DNA from: Spirochaetota bacterium
Lineage (GTDB): Bacteria; Spirochaetota; UBA4802; JAFGJZ01
DNA: 62,847 nt
NCBI GenBank assembly: GCA_016934935.1
Contig: JAFGRW010000121.1
Span: 1-62,847 of the forward strand
Reading direction: 5' to 3'
Positions 9,655 to 18,470 of this stretch are shown piece after piece. The first letter of the stretch is position 1; each line of letters begins with the position of its first letter. The notes beneath the pieces are model-generated. The model was not told the origin of the DNA. It worked only from the letters and a program-made list of their open reading frames with translations, and did not search any database. A program made the position numbers and the translations under genes.

Positions 9655-10659
9655 TTAAGTTCCGCCACAGTTTGTAAAAATAATTTCTTCCCCGCGTTTT
9701 TCAAGACTTTTTTGCTTATGATTACAGTAACTGCCAATTTGCTTGCCGGGTATAAAAATAAAGCAACACTCATTACCTACTTTACTTTTATTTTCTTTAT
9801 TCAGTACAATATCATTTCTGAATAACTCACTAAATTGACCTGAACCTGCGTAATAGTTAAAGATTTCTTCAAAAGAATATTTATCAGCAGGGAAATGAAC
9901 AGTCAAGGAGCTCCATTCGTAACCGTTATTACTATAACTTCTTATTCCATTACGGTAATCACACACCTCAGAAGATTCTGATGCATTAAAACCCGGACCG
10001 TATTCTACAGTCCGCTCATCACTTTTACAGCTGGGATCCCACTCTTCTGAATCAGAAAAAAGGCGTGTAAATTGAAACTGGTTCAGGTATACCACCTGTC
10101 TGGTCTCCCTGATCCAGCCTATGTAGTATTTTATTTCAACCAGGCCTTTTGTTTCAGTAAAAACGACCTGATCCTGTTTTACTATTACTGTTTTACTACT
10201 ATCTGCTTTTATAATTTGCTTGTTAAAGATGTCATTATAAAACTTTCCAAAGGCTTTTGTCTGCAATTTGTATACTGAACCTGAAAAGGGAGCCTTGTCC
10301 GGAATGAACTCCGGGCTGTTTTCTTTTGTATTAAAAATTATCTTTTTAAAATATACTCCTTTCAGATATTTATTCGCAAAATTTGTCAGTAACCCGGCTT
10401 TGTACTTGTCTCTGCAAAACCCCATAACCGCAAAATAATAACCGGGATCCAACCCTTTTATGTTTTTTGATTCAATTATTTTTATGTCTGTTTTTATCTG
10501 CCTTGTAATATCCGACTGGTGCATATATCTTTCTTTAGCTTTTCGCGCATCCGTCGCGGATCTTCCCCCTCCGGCAATAATTACATACGATTCTATTGAT
10601 TCAGAATATATATTTTGGCTGATCAGAAGCATAACAAGTATTATTAAAAATTTTTTCAT
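9655..10659 (-). CDS. Hypothetical exported protein, 334 aa
   Basis: The protein has a clear Sec signal (KKFLIILVMLLISQNIYS, cleavage near residue 19). The mature part begins ESYVIIAGGGRSATDARKAKERY, a pattern reminiscent of SPOR-like or repeat-associated periplasmic segments, but I do not claim a family. The C-terminal half has six cysteines (CKSDE, CDYRN, CCF, YCNHK, NCGG), suggesting disulfides in an extracytoplasmic fold. It is not linked to an obvious operon. Confidence 0.65.
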   Translation of the reverse strand: MKKFLIILVMLLISQNIYSESIESYVIIAGGGRSATDARKAKERYMHQSDITRQIKTDIKIIESKNIKGLDPGYYFAVMGFCRDKYKAGLLTNFANKYLKGVYFKKIIFNTKENSPEFIPDKAPFSGSVYKLQTKAFGKFYNDIFNKQIIKADSSKTVIVKQDQVVFTETKGLVEIKYYIGWIRETRQVVYLNQFQFTRLFSDSEEWDPSCKSDERTVEYGPGFNASESSEVCDYRNGIRSYSNNGYEWSSLTVHFPADKYSFEEIFNYYAGSGQFSELFRNDIVLNKENKSKVGNECCFIFIPGKQIGSYCNHKQKSLEKRGEEIIFTNCGGT

Positions 10660-10822
10660 GATTTTATAAATACCCCCCCATGATCTTTAACAACCTCCGC
10701 ATCCGGAATCTGACAATAATCAATCGCTTATTAATGATTATCAATTAAATAAACAAAAATCCGGGTTTTAGCAAGATATTTTATATATTTGACGCGAGAA
10801 TATAATTGAAAAAACATATAGT

Positions 10823-11089
10823 TTGATCAAAGAAGGCAATTTTATGCCGCCGCAATATTTCAAAACACGGAACGAAGACTGTGTAAAACTGAATGTTACT
10901 CACCGAATACCCTTTATGTATTCAGAGTTTGCTTGTATGGTTGATTATCTTATTGAATTTTATGGAAAGGATAAACTACTCAAATTCATGACCGCACTTC
11001 TTTAAAACCCGGATATCAATACTGTTTTTTTTGAAACATATTCAATCAGATTTGATGACATGATCAATAATTTTAAAAAACATTTCTGA
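10823..11089 (+). pseudogene. Remnant of a peptidase-MA-like (gluzincin) C-terminus
   Basis: The frame reads through one TAA at 11003-11005. Before it comes MVDYLIEFYGKDKLLKFMTALL and after it, in the same frame, NPDINTVFFETYSIRFDDMINNFKKHF to a TGA at 11087. Together these match the C-terminal end typical of secreted peptidase-MA-like metalloproteases (VxYLxxxYGxxKL, a helix, then AFxxxFG-like and a closing helix). The HExxH catalytic half is absent upstream, so this is a truncated gene with a nonsense codon. Confidence 0.5.
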
Positions 11090-11179
11090 TCTTAACAACT
11101 AATATAATTTCGATATAGCGAAAGAATTTTGATTTTTTTGATATTTTTTCGATATAACTGGATTATTTTTGTTAAATAA

Positions 11180-11742
11180 TATCACGTGAACTATATATAC
11201 AGATATATAACCGGTTACAATGCTGTCACAGTTGACGAAGCCTTTAAAATTTATCTGATACGCGGCGGATTCCCTTTTTTATACAATTATCCCTTTTCTG
11301 AAGCTGACGCGCAGCCTGCCTGTTGCATCTTGTTCAAAGGCAAGAATTGATTGGCAAAGCCTTGCTATCCACACAAGCAAAAATCTATCTTGCTGATCAT
11401 GGCATAAGGGAAGCTCTATATGGCAGCAATCAGAGAGATATCAATCAGATACTTGAAAATGTAGTGTACATGGAACTGCTGCGCCGGGGCTATGAAGTTC
11501 ATATTGGCAAATCCAGACAGAACGAGGTGGATTTTTGCGCAAACAAAGGTGGCGATTTTGTCTATATTCAGGTCTGCTATCTTTTAGCCAGTGATGAAAC
11601 AATGGAGCGCGAATTTTCGGTATTGGAAACCATCCCCGATAATTATCCAAAGTTTGTTCTATCAATGGATCAAATTGACAGAAGCCGTAACGGCATACTT
11701 CACATAAATATCTGCGATTTTTTGCTGAAAGATTTTGTATAA
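11180..11742 (+). pseudogene. Broken AAA/DUF4143-type ATPase gene
   Basis: Two reading frames carry consecutive pieces of the C-terminal half of AAA_14/DUF4143 ATPases. The first (about 11180-11350) reads YITGYNAVTVDEAFKIYLIRGGFPFL, and its frame closes at a TGA at 11348. The second (11323-11742) reads RQELIGKALL, KIYLADHGIREALYG, ILENVVYMELLRRGYEVHIG, NEVDFCANKGGDFVYIQVCY and LLKDFV to the natural end. About 100 residues normally lying between these parts are missing, and the frames are offset, so there is both a deletion and a frameshift. The N-terminal P-loop half is gone. The longest open piece, 139 codons from a TTG, is unlikely to be functional alone. Confidence 0.8.
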
Positions 11743-11744
11743 TA

Positions 11745-11903
11745 TTACAAATGATACGGACGGTTTAACCACTCAATTATATCTTCGGCGATTATTTTGT
11801 TATTTTGATCCCGTGTCATGAATCCCGTTTTTTCACAGCACGTACAATTCATACAAATACTCATGCTTAAAAAAAACGGAAATATTCTAATAAACGGTTT
11901 CAT
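11745..11903 (-). CDS. Possible small exported peptide, 52 aa
   Basis: A strong GGAG ribosome site lies seven bases before the ATG at 11903. The product begins MKPFIRIFPFFLSMSICMNC, a short signal-like hydrophobic segment with several cysteines (NCTCC), followed by a hydrophilic tail ending EWLNRPYHL. It may be a tiny lipoprotein or the surviving start of a decayed gene. The good ribosome site is the main support. Confidence 0.35.
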   Translation of the reverse strand: MKPFIRIFPFFLSMSICMNCTCCEKTGFMTRDQNNKIIAEDIIEWLNRPYHL

Positions 11904-12227
11904 ATCTTTTCTCCATGTGAAAGACAATTAATAAATAATAACCTTACTCAATTTTTTTTAAATAATCAAAGCTTCGCTAAAACATTACAAACAATACCAT
12001 GAGTGATCCTGTTACATGTTAGATATTTCCCGGACAAGCCCAGCACTTACATAACAGAAAACTTGTTTAATAAATATCCGTCATTAAATCAATGATTTAA
12101 TTGCATACATGTTTAAATACACAATATTATTAAAATATGCAGGCAGATATTCCCAGACAAAACCGGTAAAGCAAATCCCATATAATTGATAATTTTCTCT
12201 TTTTTTCTGAAATCTGGGAAAAAATGT
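11904..12227. other. Intergenic, no gene seen
   Basis: AT-rich DNA between the gene graveyard and the operon promoter. I see no ORF of note and no long hairpin. Confidence 0.5.
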
Positions 12228-12255
12228 TTGACATTTTTCTAAATTACTTTATATT
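12228..12255 (+). promoter_or_regulatory. Sigma-70-like promoter of the 12.3-18.4 kb operon
   Basis: A perfect TTGACA -35 box (12228-12233) is followed after 16 bases by TATATT (12250-12255), or after 18 by TATTCT (12252-12257). The first gene starts at 12292. Confidence 0.7.
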
Positions 12256-12267
12256 CTAAAGTAATTT
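12241..12267. promoter_or_regulatory. Perfect palindromic operator over the -10 box
   Basis: The arms AAATTACTTTA (12241-12251) and TAAAGTAATTT (12257-12267) are exact reverse complements around the five-base centre TATTC. The site covers the -10 box, so a bound dimer should block RNA polymerase. The winged-helix regulator at 13330-13623 in the same operon is the natural candidate ligand, which would make the operon self-repressed. Confidence 0.7.
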
Positions 12268-12291
12268 AATACATAATGCGAGGTTGCCTCA

Positions 12292-12729
12292 ATGAAAGCT
12301 TTATACACAATAATTTTCAGTCTGTTTATTTTCACTTTTTTACATGCAGCAGAGTCACAATTAACAGTCCAGATAAAGGGAATAAAAGATATCGAGGGCA
12401 ATATCATGTTTGCCATGTATGACTCGGCTGACGCCTTTAACAACGACGGAAAACCTGTAAAAGTCGAAAGATTAAAAGTAACAGATCATAATATGACTAT
12501 CGAATATAATGATCTAAAGCCCGGAACATACGGAATAATGCTTTATCACGACAAGAACTCCAACAACAAACTTGATTCCTTGCCCTTAATCGGCATTCCT
12601 CTTGAAGCCTACGGAGTGTCAAACAACCCAAAACTTTTAGGTTCGCCCAGTTTTGATGTCGCCGCTTTTAAAGTAGAAGCCGGGGGGAATGAGCAAATCA
12701 TTTATCTATCGGAAAAACCAAAGAAATAA
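12292..12729 (+). CDS. DUF2141 periplasmic protein
   Basis: The signal peptide ends near residue 20 (FTFLHAAES). The mature 125 residues show the DUF2141 pattern: LTVQIKGIKDIEGNIMFAMYDSADAF, LKPGTYGIMLYHDKNSNNKLD and then PLEAYGVSNNP. This is a small immunoglobulin-like beta fold of unknown role found in the envelope of diderm bacteria. It is the first gene of a compact eight-gene operon and is directly downstream of the palindromic operator. The ATG at 12292 lies about 36 bases after the -10 box, giving a short leader. Confidence 0.85.
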   Translation: MKALYTIIFSLFIFTFLHAAESQLTVQIKGIKDIEGNIMFAMYDSADAFNNDGKPVKVERLKVTDHNMTIEYNDLKPGTYGIMLYHDKNSNNKLDSLPLIGIPLEAYGVSNNPKLLGSPSFDVAAFKVEAGGNEQIIYLSEKPKK

Positions 12730-12770
12730 CAAAAAATAAAACTTAAGATACAGTTACCGGGGTAACAGCA

Positions 12771-13337
12771 ATGAAAAAAGACACAAAACTGATCCGAAAC
12801 GCTTTAAGCGAAACCAGAAAGTACCACCTGTTTTACTCCCTTATACCTATTTCATGGGGATTCTGGAATATTTGTGCCGTTACAATTCTTCTTCTTTTCC
12901 CTGATGCAAATGACGGCATTGTCTGGGGAACCACTATGAGCAGCGCAGTTATTTGCCAGATCGGGCTTTACCGTCATTTCAAAAGCAGATCCGGTTTTAT
13001 CTTGAAGTCTGTCAACGACATGGGAAAGGTATGGCTTATTATAATTACCGGTATTTTCATACTGCTATACCCGGCGGATTATTTTTCAAATAGAATATTG
13101 GGCGAACATATTTTTACAATACTGCCTGTATTTATCGGAATAGGATTAGCCATAACCGGACTGCTTGTTAAAAGCCGTTCTGAAATTTTAATAGGACTAT
13201 TCTGGATGTTATCTTCAATTGTTTACGCAAAGTACAGAGAGCAAGCCTATCTAATACATCTTGCAGTTGTATTCGTAACTCTGATTTTTATTCCAATTAC
13301 AGACTATATAATAAAAAGGGATAACAACAATGATTGA
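12771..13337 (+). CDS. Six-helix integral membrane protein
   Basis: The 188 residues hold six hydrophobic segments at about 20-44, 49-70, 86-105, 112-133, 137-156 and 158-181, with a short charged N-terminus (KKDTKLIRNALSETRKYH). I do not recognise a named family. Its last codons overlap the start of the next gene (ATG at 13330, stop at 13335-13337), so the two are translationally coupled. Membrane proteins paired this way with small winged-helix regulators sometimes act as their sensor or anti-repressor; here that is inference only. Confidence 0.7.
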   Translation: MKKDTKLIRNALSETRKYHLFYSLIPISWGFWNICAVTILLLFPDANDGIVWGTTMSSAVICQIGLYRHFKSRSGFILKSVNDMGKVWLIIITGIFILLYPADYFSNRILGEHIFTILPVFIGIGLAITGLLVKSRSEILIGLFWMLSSIVYAKYREQAYLIHLAVVFVTLIFIPITDYIIKRDNNND

Positions 13338-13623
13338 TAACGACACCATACACTCACGACCCCGTTTTCTTATTCTTGTTATTCTTTCATCAGTCGATGA
13401 GTGCAACTTCAAATTTTTGAAAGAAAAACTGGAATTTACGGATGGTGTTTTAAGCGTACACCTCACGAAGCTTGAAGAAGCCGGTTATGTAAAAGCCGTA
13501 AAATCGTATCTTAACAAAAGACCTAACTCTGTTTATTCGCTTACACAAAAAGGTCAAAAGGCTCTTCTGGAATATGTGGAAGAGATGGAATCGTTATTCG
13601 AAATCATAAAAGAGTCGCTGTAA
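13330..13623 (+). CDS. Winged-helix transcriptional regulator (HTH_34-like)
   Basis: This 97-residue protein is essentially one winged-helix domain: a first helix region (IHSRPRFLILVILSS), NFKFLKEKLEFTDGVLSVHLTKLEEAGYV as the helix-turn-helix, then a wing (KSYLNKRPNSVYSLTQKGQKALLEYV). This fits the small MarR/ArsR-related family in which the wing ends in Y.LT.kGr.al. Such proteins bind short palindromes as dimers. The perfect palindrome over the operon promoter (12241-12267) is the obvious candidate target. The gene starts within the end of the preceding membrane protein gene. Confidence 0.85.
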   Translation: MIDNDTIHSRPRFLILVILSSVDECNFKFLKEKLEFTDGVLSVHLTKLEEAGYVKAVKSYLNKRPNSVYSLTQKGQKALLEYVEEMESLFEIIKESL

Positions 13624-13656
13624 GGTTAATAACTTACAGCACAATGGAGGTTCAAG

Positions 13657-14382
13657 ATGAAAAAAACATCTTACGGTGTCGTGTCATTTGTCGTATTATC
13701 ATTTTTTATTTTATTAAATGCCGGCTGTTCACCTAAATATGACAAACAAGCAGTCATGGCTAAACATGCAGATAATGAACTTTTTAAATCTATAATAGAC
13801 TTTGCAGAAAAAAGCGAATCAGATGATTCACTTACCGAAAAAGATTACGAAGAGCATGCCAAAAACTGCATGTTTTTCACCAATAATTCGAGTATGCTTG
13901 ATGCCACCTTAATGATGTCCGAGCTGACAAAAAAGGCTCATAAAAAATTCCCCAAAAACGCTGTAATACTTGCCTGTCATGCAGCAGTAGTCGGCATTGG
14001 CGCCAGAGACGATAAAAACGTAACCAACCAGCTAAACTTTGCCGACGAATGCAACGATCTGCTTGACAAGGCCGTATCAATGGATCCCGAAAATGATTTT
14101 ATACGCATTACCAGAGGACACGCGTCTTTCGAAATGCCCGATTTTTTTAACCGTGGCGATATCGCCCGTGAAGACTACGATTTTTTAATCAAATGTTATG
14201 AAGATGAAAGCTGTAAAATTTCAGATATGGCTATTGCGGAAATCTATTTTAACAGAGCCGAACTGTTACGCCGCGAAGGACGCATAGATAACGCAATCTC
14301 ATATTTTGAGAAAGCGGGCACTTTATCAACTGAACCCGATTTCACACAAAAATCGCGTGAAGCCGCCGACAAAATCAGATAG
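13657..14382 (+). CDS. TPR-like lipoprotein
   Basis: A signal peptide with lipobox LLNAGC (Cys24) shows membrane anchoring on the periplasmic side. The remainder is largely helical: residues about 85-160 (MSELTKKAHKKFPKNAVILACHAAV, then LLDKAVSMDPENDFIRITRGHASF) and 190-235 (AEIYFNRAELLRREGRIDNAISYFEKAGTL) have the tetratricopeptide pattern. TPR lipoproteins often act as assembly scaffolds. The gene lies between the regulator and the ABC permease with small gaps (33 and 12 bases), so it probably belongs to the same envelope system. Confidence 0.75.
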   Translation: MKKTSYGVVSFVVLSFFILLNAGCSPKYDKQAVMAKHADNELFKSIIDFAEKSESDDSLTEKDYEEHAKNCMFFTNNSSMLDATLMMSELTKKAHKKFPKNAVILACHAAVVGIGARDDKNVTNQLNFADECNDLLDKAVSMDPENDFIRITRGHASFEMPDFFNRGDIAREDYDFLIKCYEDESCKISDMAIAEIYFNRAELLRREGRIDNAISYFEKAGTLSTEPDFTQKSREAADKIR

Positions 14383-14394
14383 GAGAAAACAATC

Positions 14395-15612
14395 ATGGAT
14401 CACATTACAATCAGCCTGCGCAATCTTCTACGCAATTACAAAAGAACTATGCTTACTCTTTCAGTACTTGTTTTGGGCATAGTAGGAATGCTTGTGTATG
14501 CCGGCTATATCGATTTTTCAATGTGGGGATACCGCGAAGAGACAATCAGTGGAGGCCTTGGCCATCTTCGTGTTTACCACAGCGGATACAACACCCGGGG
14601 CGGTGAAAGTTATCTGGATTATCTTATGGAAAACGAAAAGGATGTCTATCGCGAACTGATCCGTAATAAGGGCATACGTGAAATAACGTCTGAGCTGGAA
14701 ATTAACGGACTTGTTTCTAACGGTAACACCAGCGAAATGACTATGAGTCGCGGATACGATACCGACTCGGTTTCTGTTATCAGGAATTCGTTTACCCTTA
14801 AAGAAGGATCTTTTGTTACCAACGGCGGCACCTACCAGATTGCGCTGGGCGTTCTTCTGGCGGAAAAGCTTGATGCGCGTGTGGGAAGCTACCTTACCTA
14901 CATGACCACAACCCGTCACGGCGCCCTTAACGCCATAGACCTCGAGGTGGTAGGTATTCTTGAAACAGGCCTTAAGGAATACGACGAAAGGCTTTCCGTT
15001 ATGTCGATCGAAACCGCCAAGCTGCTGCTTGATGTAGAAGCCGCGGATAAATTCATAGTAATGCTCGAAAACACAGATGATGTTCCGGCAATTGCAAAAG
15101 AGTTTAAAAAGAAAACTGCAGCTCTTGATATCGAAGTTAAAACCTGGGACGAGCTTGCACAGTTTTATAATCAGGTTAAGGCAATGAACGAGAGTTACTT
15201 TCTGATAACACAGATGATAATTCTTGTTATAGTCGCCTTCTCCATTATCAATACCATGCGGATGGTAATCTATGAACGAATGCGTGAAATAGGTACGTTA
15301 CGCGCTATTGGCATGACAAAAACGGGAATGGTAACAATGTTTATGACTGAAGGCTTATGGCTTGGAATATTCGCAGTAATTTTCGGAATTGCCGCGGCCC
15401 ACCTTGTCGCATGGATAATCAATGTGTCGGGCGGTATTTACATTTCGCCTCCTCCGGGACAGAGCAATGGATATCATGCGATGATACGCCCGGACATGAT
15501 TCGATATTTTCAGGCTGCTGCGATAGTTATAGGTTCCACAATTGTCGGTTCACTTGTTCCTGCTATTCGAGCCGCGGGCTTAAAAATCGACGAGTCATTG
15601 CGGTATATATAA
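14395..15612 (+). CDS. FtsX/LolC-type ABC transporter permease
   Basis: The topology is that of LolC/LolE/MacB permeases: one N-terminal membrane helix (residues about 18-38), a large periplasmic domain (about 45-265), and three C-terminal helices. The first of these ends in the typical INTMRMVIYERMREIGTLRAIGMT motif of the FtsX domain, and the protein ends in PAIRAAGLKIDESLRYI. Members move lipoproteins or other hydrophobic cargo out of the inner membrane, using ATP hydrolysis to pull on periplasmic partners. The ATPase and a LolA-like carrier follow directly, so export of a lipid or lipoprotein towards the outer membrane is likely. Confidence 0.87.
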   Translation: MDHITISLRNLLRNYKRTMLTLSVLVLGIVGMLVYAGYIDFSMWGYREETISGGLGHLRVYHSGYNTRGGESYLDYLMENEKDVYRELIRNKGIREITSELEINGLVSNGNTSEMTMSRGYDTDSVSVIRNSFTLKEGSFVTNGGTYQIALGVLLAEKLDARVGSYLTYMTTTRHGALNAIDLEVVGILETGLKEYDERLSVMSIETAKLLLDVEAADKFIVMLENTDDVPAIAKEFKKKTAALDIEVKTWDELAQFYNQVKAMNESYFLITQMIILVIVAFSIINTMRMVIYERMREIGTLRAIGMTKTGMVTMFMTEGLWLGIFAVIFGIAAAHLVAWIINVSGGIYISPPPGQSNGYHAMIRPDMIRYFQAAAIVIGSTIVGSLVPAIRAAGLKIDESLRYI

Positions 15613-15632
15613 AAGATTACAAAGGAGCTTAT

Positions 15633-16484
15633 ATGAAAACCATAAACAATTTCGAAGAAGCAGCAGCAAATGAGCTTTTAGTTAATGAAAACCATTCAGA
15701 AATCAATACAACTGATAACTTAGCCAGCAGCGCTTGTCTGATTAGACTATCCGGAGTACACAAGAGATATCAGCTTGGCAAAACCACTGTTAACGCTCTT
15801 AACGGCGTCTCATTCAGTATAAACAGAGGTGAATTCACCGCTATCGCCGGACCTTCGGGAAGCGGCAAAACAACCATACTCAACCTTATCGGCTGCATCG
15901 ATGACCCGACTTCGGGCACGGTTCTGGTTAAAGGTAAAAATCACCAGTTTATGAAAGACCGCGAGGCTTCAATTTTCAGAAATCAGACATTAGGATATAT
16001 TTTTCAAAACTTTAATCTTATTCCGGTACTAAGTGTTTATGAAAACATAGAGTATCCGCTAAGAATAGGAAAAATCAAAATAGACAGACACACAAAAGAG
16101 AAAATTTATTCGCTAATCGAAGATGTTGGTCTTTCTTCATACACAAAGCAGCGCCCTGACAAACTTTCAGGCGGTCAACGTCAACGAGTTGCCGTAGCCC
16201 GTGCTCTGGTATGCGATCCTGATATAGTTATGGCAGATGAGCCGACAGCCAACCTTGACCATAATACTGGTTTAGAGATTTTAAATCTTATGCAGAAACT
16301 GAATCGCAGACTCGGAACTACTTTTGTGATATCAACGCATAGTGAAATGATTATTGAAAAATCCCGCCGCGTAATTCGGGTACTTGATGGAAAAATTGAA
16401 TCGGATACAGGAGAAGATTATGAATACCAGAATAAAACTGACTATGATACTGTTGATTCTGAGCGCGCCACTTGCAGCGCGTGA
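15633..16484 (+). CDS. LolD/MacB-type ABC transporter ATPase
   Basis: All nucleotide-binding motifs are present: Walker A GPSGSGKT (73-80), a Q-loop in GYIFQNFNLIP, signature LSGGQ (178-182), Walker B IVMADEP (198-204) and the switch His in ISTHS. The order and spacing match the LolD/MacB/FtsE group that powers FtsX-type permeases. About 30 unusual residues precede the domain. The start is the ATG at 15633, preceded by AAAGGAGCTT; the frame is open further upstream inside the permease gene, but without a ribosome site. Its end overlaps the next gene by 65 bases. Confidence 0.9.
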   Translation: MKTINNFEEAAANELLVNENHSEINTTDNLASSACLIRLSGVHKRYQLGKTTVNALNGVSFSINRGEFTAIAGPSGSGKTTILNLIGCIDDPTSGTVLVKGKNHQFMKDREASIFRNQTLGYIFQNFNLIPVLSVYENIEYPLRIGKIKIDRHTKEKIYSLIEDVGLSSYTKQRPDKLSGGQRQRVAVARALVCDPDIVMADEPTANLDHNTGLEILNLMQKLNRRLGTTFVISTHSEMIIEKSRRVIRVLDGKIESDTGEDYEYQNKTDYDTVDSERATCSA

Positions 16485-17151
16485 CGCTAACAGTATTGTA
16501 GAAGCAGCCGATAAATACCGTGGTTTTAAAGGCAGTTTTGCACAACAGTCTACTGCTGTATATTATAAAAATGACAAAGAGGAGTCATCAACCAACCTCA
16601 AGGTGTACATTAACGATAACCGCAACTCACTTGTCCGCTTTATGGGGCCCGGTCGTGACAAGGGGCAGATTATGCTTATGAGCGGCAACAACATCTGGAT
16701 GTATATTCCCGGAACACGCAACCCTATAAGACTCTCTCCGCAGCAACGGTTATTAGGCCAGGCTTCTAACGGAGACGTCGCGAGAACTAACTATAGCGAT
16801 GATTATAACGCAGAACTTGACGGAGAAGAGAAAGTCGAAAACATAAATTGCCACCGGTTAATACTTACAGCAAACGAGCCGGATACAACCTATCAGAAAA
16901 TAGTCTATTTTGTAAAAAAAACAGACAATCGCCCTGTTAAAGCACTCTTTTATGCAAAAAGCGGAAAGCTTCTGAAAACAGGCTACTTTAAAAAACCGGG
17001 CACATTTTTAGGCCGAACCATACTAAGGGAACTTCACCTTTACGATGAGCTGAAAAAAAATGAAAAAACAGTGATCAAAGTTGAAAAAATAACCCGGGAA
17101 AAACTTCCTGCATCACATTTTAATTATAAATATCTTCCAAGGATACGCTAA
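16420..17151 (+). CDS. LolA-like outer-membrane lipoprotein-sorting protein
   Basis: The 243-residue product has a signal peptide (TMILLILSAPLAA) and then the LolA-like open beta-barrel pattern of the outer membrane lipoprotein-sorting family: GQIMLMSGNNIWMYIPGTRNPIRLS, VARTNYSDDYNAEL, and TYQKIVYFVKKTDNRPVKALFYAKSGKLLKTG. Such proteins carry hydrophobic cargo across the periplasm. I chose the ATG at 16420 because CAGGAGAAG precedes it; an upstream ATG in the same frame lies inside the ATPase gene without a ribosome site. A paralog at 25856-26608 sits in an analogous position behind an MMPL pump. Confidence 0.83.
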   Translation: MNTRIKLTMILLILSAPLAARDANSIVEAADKYRGFKGSFAQQSTAVYYKNDKEESSTNLKVYINDNRNSLVRFMGPGRDKGQIMLMSGNNIWMYIPGTRNPIRLSPQQRLLGQASNGDVARTNYSDDYNAELDGEEKVENINCHRLILTANEPDTTYQKIVYFVKKTDNRPVKALFYAKSGKLLKTGYFKKPGTFLGRTILRELHLYDELKKNEKTVIKVEKITREKLPASHFNYKYLPRIR

Positions 17152-18447
17152 ATGAGAAATCTTGTACTTGTTATAACTTCCTTTATCACTATCATCCTGG
17201 CGGACAGAGTATACGCCTTTCCGGCATACGACGGTACTTTTTCATTTTCCGCATCTGCAGATAACGAGACAGAAAACGATACCAAGCTTAATCCCGGCAA
17301 TATTCTGGACATGGGGTATCCTGCCGGGACATCACTGAATAGCGATATTGACATCAGACTTCTGATGCACAGGAACTTTACTTTTTCGATAGCCAACAGC
17401 AGTTACATACGTTATAATTATTATACTGACAAACCTGAAGATGGCGAAACATGGGAGCACGACAATACTCTCAAACAGCTGTTCGGAACCTTTCATGCCG
17501 GCGAGCACCTTATCATTGACGCCGGGAAAAAAACCGAACGTAATGGTATTATGTTTTTTAGAAATCCGTCTGATTTTTTTCAAACAGGATCGACAACCGG
17601 GCTTTCACGTTCGAAAGAGGAGCGTGATGCCGATCTTGAAGGCAGTGTACTTGTAAAGGGAGAAATTTTTATCGGAAGCAATGTTTCTGTTAACGCTGTC
17701 TTTTCTCCGGAATTCGAAAAGGTAAACAACAGCATAACTCAAATACAGTGCGGCATTTCGTACCAGTTTGACGCCGCCGACTTTACGTTAACCGGATACA
17801 AGGGAGACGTTTACAAACTGGGCACTTCCGCATCTGCCAACATTGGCACATCTGCGGTTATCAGGGGTGAAGCTTCTGTTTCAGAAGAGAAAAACAGGTT
17901 TACATTATCCAAAGGTACAACTGCCCCCAGCGACCCGAACGAAGGCATCTATTACGAACCGGAAAAGAGCATTATGCGCCGCCCATGGGAAGCCTCGGTC
18001 GGAGGACAATATACATTTAAGGATGGCTCCGATCTTTATGCAGAATACTACTACAACCATGCAGGTTATACAGATCAGGAATGGAATAATCTTATGGAAA
18101 TCAGTGACGAATGCTCTGACGTATCCCAATTTTACAACAGGGTCAGCATGCTTCAACTTAACGGGGTTATACGTGATAGCGGCGGTATCACGGCAGCAAG
18201 ACGCCATTACCTTTTTTTAAGATACAGCAAAAACGATATTATATTTGAAGATTTTAACTTTGCTGCCGCCACAGTTATAGGGCTGGAAAATCCCGGGGGC
18301 CTTCTAACATTATCACCGCAATATGAAATATCTTACAATACATCATTAAGAGGTGACGCAACACTCTTTGGCGGTACAGAAGAATCAGAGTTTGAGCTTA
18401 TGTACCAGAGAATGAACTTTGAAATAGAGTTAGAGTATGTGTTTTAA
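17152..18447 (+). CDS. Outer-membrane beta-barrel-like protein
   Basis: After a signal peptide (FITIILADRVYAFP) the 410 mature residues are an alternating polar/hydrophobic beta pattern with no long helix, ending in aromatic strands (FELMYQRMNFEIELEYVF). A terminal aromatic residue is typical of outer-membrane barrels. Residues 123-144 (DAGKKTERNGIMFFRNPSDFF) share a short motif with the barrel-like protein at 26605-28092 (TGKQRFNWGVADIFSIVNPMD). The start codon follows the LolA-like stop with no gap, so the two are tightly coupled. It is probably the outer-membrane end of the ABC export route. Confidence 0.72.
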   Translation: MRNLVLVITSFITIILADRVYAFPAYDGTFSFSASADNETENDTKLNPGNILDMGYPAGTSLNSDIDIRLLMHRNFTFSIANSSYIRYNYYTDKPEDGETWEHDNTLKQLFGTFHAGEHLIIDAGKKTERNGIMFFRNPSDFFQTGSTTGLSRSKEERDADLEGSVLVKGEIFIGSNVSVNAVFSPEFEKVNNSITQIQCGISYQFDAADFTLTGYKGDVYKLGTSASANIGTSAVIRGEASVSEEKNRFTLSKGTTAPSDPNEGIYYEPEKSIMRRPWEASVGGQYTFKDGSDLYAEYYYNHAGYTDQEWNNLMEISDECSDVSQFYNRVSMLQLNGVIRDSGGITAARRHYLFLRYSKNDIIFEDFNFAAATVIGLENPGGLLTLSPQYEISYNTSLRGDATLFGGTEESEFELMYQRMNFEIELEYVF

Positions 18448-18470
18448 CCAGCCTTATCAACTTCATTCAC

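Noticed and set aside
14518..14919. Minus-strand ORF of 133 codons
   Set aside because: It lies wholly inside the FtsX-type permease gene, whose frame shows clear family motifs.
15357..15632. N-terminal extension of the ABC ATPase
   Set aside because: It overlaps the permease gene in another frame and has no ribosome site, while the ATG at 15633 has a strong one.
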